Position numbers and translations under genes: made by a program. This document shows, piece after piece, positions 33,001 through 40,646 of a stretch of DNA of 43,643 nucleotides (its first letter is position 1; each line of letters opens with the position of its first letter). The DNA is taken from contig UQVU01000002.1 of NCBI GenBank assembly GCA_900544475.1, forward strand, positions 1-43,643, given 5' to 3'. Below the pieces are notes generated by a model, which saw nothing but the letters and a program-made list of their open reading frames with translations, was not told the origin of the DNA and did not search any database. Source of the DNA: an uncultured Butyricicoccus sp. Lineage in GTDB: Bacteria; Bacillota; Clostridia; Oscillospirales; Butyricicoccaceae.

Positions 33001-33864
33001 GCCACCCGTATCCCGCCCGTTGGCGAAAAGCCGAACTCCGGCTACCACGCGGGCGCATGGGATACGACCCCTGTCGCCAATGCAACGGTTGAGAAGGATA
33101 CCGTCTTCACCTACACCTACGCGAAGAACAGCAGCTCCGGCGGCCACCACCGCAGACCTACCGTTACCATTCCGGACGAGGTTCCGACCGGTCTGAACGG
33201 TGACGATCACTATGCGTACATCGTCGGCTACCCGGACAAGACCGTCCGCCCGCAGAACGGCATCACCCGTGCTGAGGTCGCGACCATCTTCTTCCGCCTG
33301 CTGACCGACGAGACCCGCGACGCTAACTCCACCAGGTCCAACAGCTACTCCGACGTAGCAGCCGGTGCATGGTACAACCATGCGGTTTCTACGCTGAGCG
33401 CTATGGGCATCGTAAAGGGCGACAGCAACGGCAAGTTCAACCCGAACGCTTCCATCACCCGTGCTGAGTTCGCAGCTATCGCGGCTCGCTTTGACGACAA
33501 GGCGAACACCTCCGCTGCATCTTTCAGCGACATCGCAAACCACTGGGCGAAGGACGAAATCAGCGCGGCAGCCAACAACGGCTGGATCACCGGTTACACC
33601 GACGGCACTTTCCGTCCGAACAACCGCATCACCCGCGCCGAGGCCATGGCTCTCGTCAACCGCGTTCTCAAGCGTCTCCCCGAGACCGACGAGGACCTGC
33701 ACGCAGACATGATCAAGTGGAGCGACAACTCCGATGCTTCTCAGTGGTACTACCTTGACGTTCAGGAGGCTACCAACAGCCACTACTACAAGGTCAAGGA
33801 AAACCAGTTCGAGAAGTGGACCGAGCTGCGCGATACCCGCGACTGGACCGAACTGGAAAAGTAA
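30065..33864 (+). CDS. Giant SLH adhesin with non-standard start and a frame break
   Basis: Surface protein of about 1265 codons. The signal peptide (LLKKNTRKRLLAGALATVMM...SWALA-DDD) is read in the frame of position 30065. Its only start candidates are CTG 30065 (7 nt after AAGGAGG) or ATT 30059, since TAA at 30050 closes the frame upstream. The frame must shift by -1 between 30226 and 30421, most likely near the CCCC at 30245-30248. The remaining body is an open Ser/Asn/Asp-rich linker continuing to the stop. Downstream lie Listeria-Bacteroides/InlB-B-type repeats (YIFDGWFDEKTG, YTFGGWYTDKNC, YTFHGWTP, YTFSGWKIG), a MucBP-like segment (KYTVNKHFYDEKG) and three C-terminal SLH domains (about the last 220 residues; NGITRAEVATIFFR, NASITRAEFAAIAAR, NRITRAEAMALVNR). 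It is a c-di-GMP-controlled adhesin, either inactivated, phase-variable or affected by a sequencing error. Confidence 0.8.
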
Positions 33865-33878
33865 ATACTTTCCCTATG

Positions 33879-33911
33879 CAGCCCCCGACTTCGGTCGGGG
33901 GCTGTTTTTTT
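33879..33911 (+). terminator. Adhesin gene terminator
   Basis: CAGCCCCCGAC-ttcg-GTCGGGGGCTG with a TTCG tetraloop and T7, 15 bp after the stop. Confidence 0.95.
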
Positions 33912-33989
33912 GCTGTCGAGAAACCGCGCCGCCAAACCGGGTTTTCTCTTGTGTAATTTACCGAATTTCTGCAAAAGGCGCTTCTCTGC

Positions 33990-34018
33990 TTGTCATTACG
34001 GCGGCATCGGTGTATAAT
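33990..34018 (+). promoter_or_regulatory. Promoter of the cobalamin operon
   Basis: TTGTCA (33990-33995), a 17-bp spacer and TATAAT (34013-34018). It lies about 45 bp upstream of the riboswitch. Confidence 0.8.
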
Positions 34019-34059
34019 AACATCGTTCGGCAGGCTGTGCCCTGCCAGAAAAAGAAATA

Positions 34060-34260
34060 CAAGCGAACAGACGGTGCCGCCGTGCAGCATTTTTCCGCTG
34101 CGGCTGCGGGTAAAAGGGAAACAGGTGCAAGTCCTGTACGATCTCGTCACTGTAAGCGTGGAGCATTCCGCCAGATATGTCACTGATGCCGTGCATCGGG
34201 AAGGCGGCGGCGTGCAATGAGGCGCGAAGTCAGGAAACCTGCCGTTCTGCTGGTACGGAA
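34060..34260 (+). ncRNA. Cobalamin riboswitch
   Basis: Contains the conserved core of the B12 riboswitch: AAAAGGGAAACAGGTGCAAG, TCCTGTACGATCTCGTCACTGTAAG, then about 50 nt later GCGAAGTCAGGAAACCTGCC (34223-34242). Flanking GGTGCC and later GGTACGG can close the outer stem. Downstream, GTCCCT (34316-34321) pairs with AGGGAC (34339-34344) around an inner GCC/GGC stem, followed by GTTGTGTTTT, a possible weak terminator. The ribosome site of the first gene (AAGGAGG, 34407-34413) comes 60 bp later. It is expected to switch off the operon when cobalamin is abundant. It accounts for most of the gap 33865-34422. Confidence 0.93.
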
Positions 34261-34422
34261 AGCTTTTCCAGGTCACGAGTCATTGACTGTACTGATGCCG
34301 CATTGCATTACGACAGTCCCTTTTCGCCCGCGCGGCAGAGGGACGTTGTGTTTTCTGTGCCCTTTTCAGAGCTTTTCCCCGGTGCGCTTGCCGGAGGAGC
34401 CGAAATAAGGAGGAACTTTTTC

Positions 34423-35421
34423 ATGAAACTCAAGAAACTGGGCGCTCTGCTGCTCTCCGCGAGCCTGATGATGGCGGCTCTGACCGCCTGCGGCAGCAAG
34501 CCGGCTGCAAACGACACCGCCGAGGACACCAAGGGCGCGGACGCCGCTGCAACCGATACCGCGGCAGACGACGAAGAAAACTACGAAACGGGTGACGCAA
34601 GCTTGGATAATCCGCTCAATCAGGACGAAATCGGCGAAAACGAGCTGCTGGTCGTCAGCTTCGGCACCAGCTACAACGACAGCCGCCGCGAGACCATCGG
34701 CGCCATCGAGGCCGCGATGCAGAAGGCGTTCCCGGACTACTCGGTTCGCCGCGGCTTCACCAGCCAGATCATCATCGACCACGTAAACAAGCGTGACGGC
34801 GAAAAGATCGACAACGTGACCGAGGCGCTCGACCGCGCGGTTGCAAACGGCGTCAAGAACCTCGTTGTTCAGCCGACCCATCTGATGAACGGCCTTGAGT
34901 ACACCGACCTCAAGGACGAGCTGGCAGGCTACTCCGACTCCTTCGAGAAGGTCGTTCTCGGCGAGCCGCTGCTCACCTCTGATGCGGACTTCCAGACCGT
35001 TATGAACGCAATCGTTGACGCGACCAAGGAGTACGACGACGGCGAGACCGCTATCTGCTTCATGGGTCACGGCACCGAAGCTGACTCCAACCAGGTTTAC
35101 ACCAAGATGCAGGTAACCCTGACCGCAGCAGGCCACAAGAACTACTTCGTCGGCACGGTTGAGGCTACTCCGTCCCTTGAGGACGTTATCGCGGCCGTCA
35201 AGGAAAGCGGCTGCAAGAAGGTCGTTCTGCGTCCGCTGATGATCGTTGCGGGCGACCACGCAAACAACGACATGGCAGGCGATGAGGACGGCTCCTGGAA
35301 GACCGAGTTCGAGAAGGCCGGCTTCGAGGTAACCACCGTTGTTGAGGGTCTGGGCAGCGTTCCGGCTATTCAGGACCTGTTCGTTCAGCACGCACAGGCG
35401 GCTATCGACTCGCTCAAGTAA
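34423..35421 (+). CDS. cbiK: CbiK-like cobaltochelatase lipoprotein
   Basis: Class II chelatase of the CbiK family, which inserts cobalt (or iron) into sirohydrochlorin. It has a lipoprotein signal (MKLKKLGALLLSASLMMAAL, lipobox LTAC, Cys23), so it is exported and anchored on the outer face of the membrane. A low-complexity Ala/Asp/Thr linker (about 25-70) precedes the domain. The active-site candidates are His153 (VQPTHLMNG), His216 (FMGHGTEAD) and Glu247 (GTVEATPS). 332 residues. AAGGAGG sits 9 nt before the ATG. It is the first gene behind the cobalamin riboswitch, followed by ABC transporter genes. Exported CbiK proteins are known in Desulfovibrio, but their physiological substrate outside the cell is unsettled. 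Metal delivery or corrinoid/haem handling during uptake are the main options. Confidence 0.88.
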   Translation: MKLKKLGALLLSASLMMAALTACGSKPAANDTAEDTKGADAAATDTAADDEENYETGDASLDNPLNQDEIGENELLVVSFGTSYNDSRRETIGAIEAAMQKAFPDYSVRRGFTSQIIIDHVNKRDGEKIDNVTEALDRAVANGVKNLVVQPTHLMNGLEYTDLKDELAGYSDSFEKVVLGEPLLTSDADFQTVMNAIVDATKEYDDGETAICFMGHGTEADSNQVYTKMQVTLTAAGHKNYFVGTVEATPSLEDVIAAVKESGCKKVVLRPLMIVAGDHANNDMAGDEDGSWKTEFEKAGFEVTTVVEGLGSVPAIQDLFVQHAQAAIDSLK

Positions 35422-35504
35422 TCTTTCCATACCAGATACAGGTCCGGACTGCGAAAGCGGGCCGGACCTTCTTTTATCAGTCAAACACAAGGAGAAAACA
35501 ATCT

Positions 35505-36413
35505 ATGAACAGCAAAAAAACACTTCTGGCCGCTCTTCTGGCGGCGCTCATGCTCACCTCCGGCTGCGGCAGCTCCCCCTCTCAGCAGCAGACCGACACC
35601 GCCGCGCAGACCGGCGAGACCGGCACCTCGAATGTTGCTTCTGCGTCCGACATGGCCGAGGTCGAGGATGTCGTTGAGGATAGCATGATCCCGATTGCCG
35701 GCGACCAGGTAAAGGACGGCACGTATCATGTCACCGTCAAGTCCAGCTCCAAGATGTTCGACATCACCGCCTGCGAGCTGACCGTCGAGGGCGGCAAGAT
35801 GACCGCCGTCATGCACATGGGCGGCACCGGCTACCTCTATGTCTACATGGGTACCGGCGAGCAGGCCGCGGCGGCTTCCGAGTCGGACTACATCCCGTTC
35901 ACCGAGGAAGCGGACGGCACGCACAGCTTTACCGTGCCGGTTGACGCGCTCGACGAGGGCATCGACTGCGCCGCCTTCAGCAAGAAGAAGGAAAAGTGGT
36001 ACGACCGCACCATCCTGTTCCGCGCGGACTCCCTGCCGATGGACGCCCTCGCGGACGGCGTGGTAACGACCCCGGCTGACCTCGGCCTCGCAGACGGCAC
36101 CTACACGGCGGACGTTGCGCTCGCGGGCGGCTCGGGCCGCGCCTCTGTCGAGTCCCCGGCGCAGCTCACCGTCAAGGACGGCAACGTAACCGCGAAAATC
36201 GTCTGGAGCAGCAAGAACTACGACTACATGAAGGTCGGCGACATCAAGTACGACGCCGTTATCGAGGACGAGCACTCCACCTTCGAAATCCCGGTTTCCT
36301 GCTTCGACTGGGCGATGGCGGTCAAGGCCGACACCACCGCGATGAGCGAGGCGCACGAAATCGACTACACCCTGACCTTTGACGCCGCGTCTGTCGCGCC
36401 CCTCAGCAAATGA
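35505..36413 (+). CDS. Two-domain surface lipoprotein of the corrinoid operon
   Basis: Lipoprotein (MNSKKTLLAALLAALMLTSG, lipobox SGC, Cys21) with two copies of one β-rich domain. Copy 1 runs about 65-175 (VKDGTYHVTVKSSSKMFDIT...LTVEGGKMTAVMHMGG...FTVPVDALDEG). Copy 2 runs about 185-300 (LADGTYTADVALAGGSGRAS...LTVKDGNVTAKIVWSS...FEIPVSCFDWA). The DGTY start, LTVxxGxxTA core and FxxPV strand recur in both. The pattern recalls NEAT-type haem-binding domains, but I cannot confirm that. Its stop overlaps the next start (ATGA). Its place between the chelatase and the substrate-binding protein suggests it captures or hands over a tetrapyrrole or its metal (inference). Confidence 0.75.
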   Translation: MNSKKTLLAALLAALMLTSGCGSSPSQQQTDTAAQTGETGTSNVASASDMAEVEDVVEDSMIPIAGDQVKDGTYHVTVKSSSKMFDITACELTVEGGKMTAVMHMGGTGYLYVYMGTGEQAAAASESDYIPFTEEADGTHSFTVPVDALDEGIDCAAFSKKKEKWYDRTILFRADSLPMDALADGVVTTPADLGLADGTYTADVALAGGSGRASVESPAQLTVKDGNVTAKIVWSSKNYDYMKVGDIKYDAVIEDEHSTFEIPVSCFDWAMAVKADTTAMSEAHEIDYTLTFDAASVAPLSK

Positions 36414-37540
36414 GGCGTGCAGCAGCCTTTTTCCTGACGCTCGCGCTTTCGGCAGGTCTGCTGACCGGCTGCGGCGGTGAGGCATCGTCCGCCCCCGCCG
36501 GCGGCACGCTCGACCTCACCCCGACCGGCTCGATGCCGCTGTCCTACGCCGAGCAGTTCACGGTCGATACCCTCGAAAACGGTCTGTCGCTCATCACCAT
36601 CGGCGGCGAGGACCGCTATCTGGTCGTGCCCGAGGGACAGCAAGCGCCGCAGACCGACGCGGACATCACCGTGCTCCAGCAGCCGATTGACAGCATCTAT
36701 CTGGTCGCGACGAGCGCGATGGACTTCTTTATCTCGCTTGATGCGCTGGACACCATCTCGCTCTCCGGCACCAAGGCGGACGGCTGGTATCTCGACGAGG
36801 CGCGGCAGGCCATGAAAAACGGCGACATCGAATACGCCGGCAAGTACAGCGCCCCGGACTACGAGGCGATTTTCGATGCGGACTGCGACCTTGCGGTTGA
36901 GTCCACGATGATCTACCACACCCCCGAGGTCAAGGAGCAGCTCGAACGGCTCGGCATTCCCGTGCTCGTGGAGCGCTCCAGCTACGAGAGCCACCCGCTC
37001 GGCCGCATGGAGTGGATAAAGCTGTACGGCGTGCTGACCGGCAAGGAGGACGAGGCCGAGGCGCTCTATCAGGAGCAGCTCGACGCCCTCTCCCCCATCC
37101 TCGACCAGCCGTCCACCGGCAAGACCGCCGCGTTCTTCTACATCACGGCGAACGGCGCCGCAAACGTGCGCAAATCCACCGATTACGTCCCGAAAATGCT
37201 CGAACTTGCGGGCGGAAAGTACATTTTCGACAACCTCACCGATGACGACGCCCGCTCGACCATGAATATGCAGATGGAGAACTTCTACGCAGGCGCAAAG
37301 GACGCGGACGTTCTCATCTACAACTCGACCATTGACGGCGAGCTGCACTCGCTCGACGAGCTGCTCGCAAAAAGTCCGCTCCTCGCGGATTTCAAGGCCG
37401 TGAAAAACGGAAATGTCTGGTGCACCGAACAGAGCCTTTTTCAGTCCGCCATGGGCCTTGGCGGCATGATTCAGGACTTTCACGCGATTTTTTCGGGCGA
37501 AAATACCGACAATCTGCACTATCTGCATCAGCTGACCTGA
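36410..37540 (+). CDS. ABC transporter substrate-binding lipoprotein (BtuF-like)
   Basis: Extracytoplasmic binding protein of the FecB/BtuF class. The signal is MRRAAAFFLTLALSAGLL with lipobox TGC. Two lobes are joined by a helix. Typical blocks are SLSGTKADGWYLDEAR, the lobe-2 pattern AFFYITANGAANVRKSTDYV and LAGGKYIFDN. 376 residues. It starts with ATGA overlap from the previous gene. The cobalamin riboswitch upstream indicates that its ligand is a corrinoid rather than a siderophore (inference). Confidence 0.88.
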   Translation: MRRAAAFFLTLALSAGLLTGCGGEASSAPAGGTLDLTPTGSMPLSYAEQFTVDTLENGLSLITIGGEDRYLVVPEGQQAPQTDADITVLQQPIDSIYLVATSAMDFFISLDALDTISLSGTKADGWYLDEARQAMKNGDIEYAGKYSAPDYEAIFDADCDLAVESTMIYHTPEVKEQLERLGIPVLVERSSYESHPLGRMEWIKLYGVLTGKEDEAEALYQEQLDALSPILDQPSTGKTAAFFYITANGAANVRKSTDYVPKMLELAGGKYIFDNLTDDDARSTMNMQMENFYAGAKDADVLIYNSTIDGELHSLDELLAKSPLLADFKAVKNGNVWCTEQSLFQSAMGLGGMIQDFHAIFSGENTDNLHYLHQLT

Positions 37541-37556
37541 AACGGAGGGGAAAATC

Positions 37557-38570
37557 TTGCAGCCTGACCACCGTGCACGCTATACGCTCGGCTTTGCTCT
37601 GCTTGCCGCGCTGCTCGCCGCGCTCATCCTCTGGAACCTGAATACCGGCAGTCTGCACCTCTCCCCGGCTGAGGTCGCGGACATTCTGCTCACGCGCACG
37701 GGCGAAAACGCCGCCGTCGTGTGGGAGATCCGTCTGCCGCGGCTTATCGCCGCCTTGCTGCTCGGCGGGGCGCTTTCGGTCTCCGGCTTTCTGCTCCAGA
37801 CCTTTTTCGCGAACCCCATCGCCGGGCCGTTCGTGCTCGGTATCTCGTCCGGCGCAAAGCTGACCGTTGCCCTCGCGATGATCGGTCTGCTCTCGCGCGG
37901 CCGCGTTATCGGCTCGACCGGCATGATTTTCGCCGCTTTCCTCGGCGCGATGCTGTCGATGGGCTTCGTGCTCGTCCTCGCGCAGCGTGTGCGCCAGATG
38001 TCCCTGCTCATTATCGCGGGCGTCATGGTCGGCTACATCTGCTCGGCGGTCACGGATTTCATTGTGACCTTCGCCGAGGACAGCAACATCGTAAACCTGC
38101 ACAACTGGTCGCAGGGCAGCTTTTCCGGCATTTCATGGGACAATGTCCGCGTCATGACGCCGGTCGTGCTCGTATCGCTTCTCTGCGCCTTTCTGCTGTC
38201 CAAGCCGATGGGCGCGTATCAGCTCGGCGAGGGCTGCGCCCGCAGCATGGGCGTCAACATCCGCCTGTTCCGCGTATCACTTATTCTGCTGTCGAGCGTG
38301 CTGAGCGCCTGTGTCGCCGCTTTCGCGGGGCCTATCTCCTTTGTCGGCATCGCGGTGCCGCAGCTCATGAAGGGTCTGTTCGGCACGGCAAAGCCGCTCG
38401 TTCAGATACCGGCGTGCTTCGCCGGCGGAGCGGTTTTCTGCCTGTTCTGCGACCTTGTCGCGCGGACGGTATTCGCGCCCACCGAACTGAGCATCAGCTC
38501 GGTCACGGCCATTCTGGGCGCTCCTGTCGTCATTTTCATCATGGTGCGCCGCCGCACGCGCACGATGTAG
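37557..38570 (+). CDS. FecCD-family ABC permease (BtuC-like)
   Basis: Membrane channel of a type II importer for corrinoid, haem or siderophore. About ten hydrophobic helices lie across 337 residues. IRLPRLIAALLLGGALSVSG and QTFFANPIAGPFVLGISSGA near the N-terminus and PISFVGIAVPQLMKGLFG near the C-terminus are family signatures. The start is TTG 37557, with GGAGGGG 6 nt upstream. It is followed after 13 bp by its ATPase. Confidence 0.93.
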   Translation: MQPDHRARYTLGFALLAALLAALILWNLNTGSLHLSPAEVADILLTRTGENAAVVWEIRLPRLIAALLLGGALSVSGFLLQTFFANPIAGPFVLGISSGAKLTVALAMIGLLSRGRVIGSTGMIFAAFLGAMLSMGFVLVLAQRVRQMSLLIIAGVMVGYICSAVTDFIVTFAEDSNIVNLHNWSQGSFSGISWDNVRVMTPVVLVSLLCAFLLSKPMGAYQLGEGCARSMGVNIRLFRVSLILLSSVLSACVAAFAGPISFVGIAVPQLMKGLFGTAKPLVQIPACFAGGAVFCLFCDLVARTVFAPTELSISSVTAILGAPVVIFIMVRRRTRTM

Positions 38571-38583
38571 GGAGGGATACGCC

Positions 38584-39681
38584 ATGTCAAACGAGCTTCT
38601 CCGCGCGGAGAACATGACCGTCGGCTACGGCGGCGTTCCCCTCATCCGCGACATCGCGCTCAGCGTGTCGGGCGGCGAAATCCTGACGCTCATCGGCCCG
38701 AACGGCTCAGGCAAGTCCACCATCCTCAAAAGCCTCATCCGTGAGCTTGTGCTGCTCGGCGGCACGGTCTACTTAGACGGCCGCGACAGCCGCCGCCTGT
38801 CCGCGAACGAAACCGCACGCACCCTTGCCGTCATGATGACCGGGCGGCTGACGCCCGAGCGCATGACCTGCTGGGATGTGGCGGCGGCGGGGCGCTACCC
38901 CTATACCGGTCGGCTCGGCCTGCTCGGCGCGGAGGATAAAGAGAAAGTCCGCGAGGCGCTCGCCCTCGTGCACGCAGAGGACTTCGCGGACCGCGATTTC
39001 GCCTGCGTCAGCGACGGTCAGCGCCAGCGCATCCTGCTCGCCCGCGCCATCTGTCAGCAGCCGCGCGTGCTCGTACTCGATGAGCCGACCTCGTTCCTCG
39101 ACATCCGCTACAAGCTCGAACTGCTGACCATTCTGAAAAAACTCGTGCGCGAGCAGAACGTTGCGGTCGTGCTGTCGCTGCACGAGCTTGACCTCGCGCA
39201 GAAAATCTCCGACCGCGTGGTCTGCGTCAAAAACGGCGAAATCACCTGCATCGGCACCCCCGAGGAGGTCTTTGCCAACGGAAGCGTTCGCGAGCTGTAC
39301 GGTCTGACCGCCGGAAGCTATGATGAGCGCTTCGGCAGTCTGGAGCTGGAACCCGTGCGCGGCGTGCCGCAGGCGCTCGTTGTCGGCGGCGGCGGAAGCG
39401 GCATCGCGCTCTACCGCGCCCTTCAGCGGCAGGCCGTCCCCTTCGCCGCAGGCGTGCTGCACGAGAGCGACATGGACTTCCCCGTGGCCTCGGCGCTCGC
39501 GCGCGAGGTCGTGTCCGAGCAGCCGTATCAGCCGATAAGCGACGCGGCGTTTTCCCGCGCGCAGGCAATCATGCGCCGCTGCCGCCGCGTTTATGCGCCG
39601 CTCCGCGCGTTCGGCCCGATGAACGAAAAAAACCGCGAACTTATCGCGGAAGCCGAGGCAAACGGCTGGCTCTGCCGGTAA
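38584..39681 (+). CDS. ABC transporter ATP-binding protein with C-terminal extension (BtuD-like)
   Basis: ATPase that powers the importer. Walker A GPNGSGKST (38-46), signature VSDGQRQR (142-149, SDGQ instead of the usual SGGQ), Walker B VLVLDEPTSFLD (162-173) and the switch His in SLHELDLA. The usual FepC/BtuD protein ends near residue 255. Here about 110 residues follow, starting QALVVGGGGSGIALYRALQR and including FAAGVLHESDMDFPVASALA. They read like a small Rossmann-like nucleotide- or ligand-binding domain. 365 residues. It is the last gene of the operon. A 105-bp gap with a new promoter follows. Confidence 0.9.
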   Translation: MSNELLRAENMTVGYGGVPLIRDIALSVSGGEILTLIGPNGSGKSTILKSLIRELVLLGGTVYLDGRDSRRLSANETARTLAVMMTGRLTPERMTCWDVAAAGRYPYTGRLGLLGAEDKEKVREALALVHAEDFADRDFACVSDGQRQRILLARAICQQPRVLVLDEPTSFLDIRYKLELLTILKKLVREQNVAVVLSLHELDLAQKISDRVVCVKNGEITCIGTPEEVFANGSVRELYGLTAGSYDERFGSLELEPVRGVPQALVVGGGGSGIALYRALQRQAVPFAAGVLHESDMDFPVASALAREVVSEQPYQPISDAAFSRAQAIMRRCRRVYAPLRAFGPMNEKNRELIAEAEANGWLCR

Positions 39682-39717
39682 CCGCCTCGCAATTTCACCA
39701 AAAAAGCCGGGCACGGC

Positions 39718-39747
39718 TTGCAACGGACACGCCGCTTGTGTTAGAAT
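39718..39747 (+). promoter_or_regulatory. Promoter of the lysozyme-like gene
   Basis: TTGCAA (39718-39723), an 18-bp spacer and TAGAAT (39742-39747), 42 bp before the ATG. Confidence 0.5.
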
Positions 39748-39789
39748 GGATGATATACAAATGCAGACGTCATCAAGGAATGCAGTTTT

Positions 39790-40572
39790 ATGTCAAAAAG
39801 CGTAAGAAAATCCAGAAAACAGCATAAAAACCGCAGCCATCGTGCGCCGGTGAGCCGTCCGGCTGCGCCGCAGCACGTGCGTCCCCGTCCCGGACCGACC
39901 GCACGCCGCCGCAAGCGCCGCCAGAGCCGCGCACGCCGCCGTCAGCTGCTCATTCTGCTCATCGGCGTCGTGATGTTCACGCTGGTGTTTCTGCTTCTGC
40001 GACAGCCGTCCTCGCCGGACGCTGCGGGCGGCACGGGCACGGGCGCGGGCGCGGACGATCGTCCGCTCGAAAGTAACATCACCCACGGCCTGATTTCGGA
40101 CTCGGTCATCGCCTACCGCGACACCGTGGCGGATTACGCCGCGCAGAACGATATTTCCGACTACACCGATGTGCTCCTCGCCATCATGCAGGTCGAGTCG
40201 GGCGGCGAGCTTGACGACCTCATGCAGTCCTCCGGTTCTCTCGAACTGCCCGCCGACTCGCTCCATCAGGAAGCCTCCATCCGGCAGGGATGCAGCTACT
40301 TTGCGCACCTGCTGCTCCGCGCGGAGAGCGAGGGCTGCGACCTCGACACCACCATTCAGGCATACAACTACGGCAGCGGCTTTATCGACTACGTCGCCGA
40401 GCACGGCGGCAAATATTCGCTCGAACTGTCCGAAAAGTTCGCGGAGAAGCAGTCCGGCGGCGCAACCGTACCCTATGACAACCTGCTCGCCGTCAAGCGC
40501 AACGGCGGCTGGCGCTACGCCTACGGCAATATGTTCTACGCAAAGCTCGTCAATCAGCATCTGGTGCAGTAA
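39790..40572 (+). CDS. Membrane-anchored lysozyme-like cell-wall hydrolase
   Basis: A very basic N-terminal cytoplasmic part (about 1-52, many Arg/Lys/His) and one membrane helix (LLILLIGVVMFTLVFLLL, about 53-71) are followed by a short Gly/Ala linker. The C-terminal domain is of the lysozyme-like type found in CwlT/Tn916-type proteins (about 95-260). The general acid is probably Glu in IMQVESGGELDDLMQSS, and AYNYGSGFIDYV is a family block. Such domains are muramidases acting on peptidoglycan glycan strands. No second peptidase domain and no conjugation genes are nearby, so a cell-wall remodelling role is more likely than conjugation. Confidence 0.85.
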   Translation: MSKSVRKSRKQHKNRSHRAPVSRPAAPQHVRPRPGPTARRRKRRQSRARRRQLLILLIGVVMFTLVFLLLRQPSSPDAAGGTGTGAGADDRPLESNITHGLISDSVIAYRDTVADYAAQNDISDYTDVLLAIMQVESGGELDDLMQSSGSLELPADSLHQEASIRQGCSYFAHLLLRAESEGCDLDTTIQAYNYGSGFIDYVAEHGGKYSLELSEKFAEKQSGGATVPYDNLLAVKRNGGWRYAYGNMFYAKLVNQHLVQ

Positions 40573-40575
40573 TAG

Positions 40576-40640
40576 AAAAACGACAGGACTCCCCCCGTGC
40601 GGCCCTATGCGGCGCTCGGAGAGGGCTCCTGTCGTTTTTT
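40576..40640. terminator. Bidirectional terminator
   Basis: AAAAACGACAGGA (40576-40588) pairs with TCCTGTCGTTTTT (40627-40639) with a 38-nt structured interior. It serves the lysozyme-like gene and the convergent MATE gene. Confidence 0.88.
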
Positions 40641-40646
40641 GTTCGG

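Noticed and set aside
31249..33783. 844-codon minus-strand open frame opposite the adhesin
   Set aside because: Shadow of the adhesin's repetitive codons. It has no ribosome site or recognisable domain.
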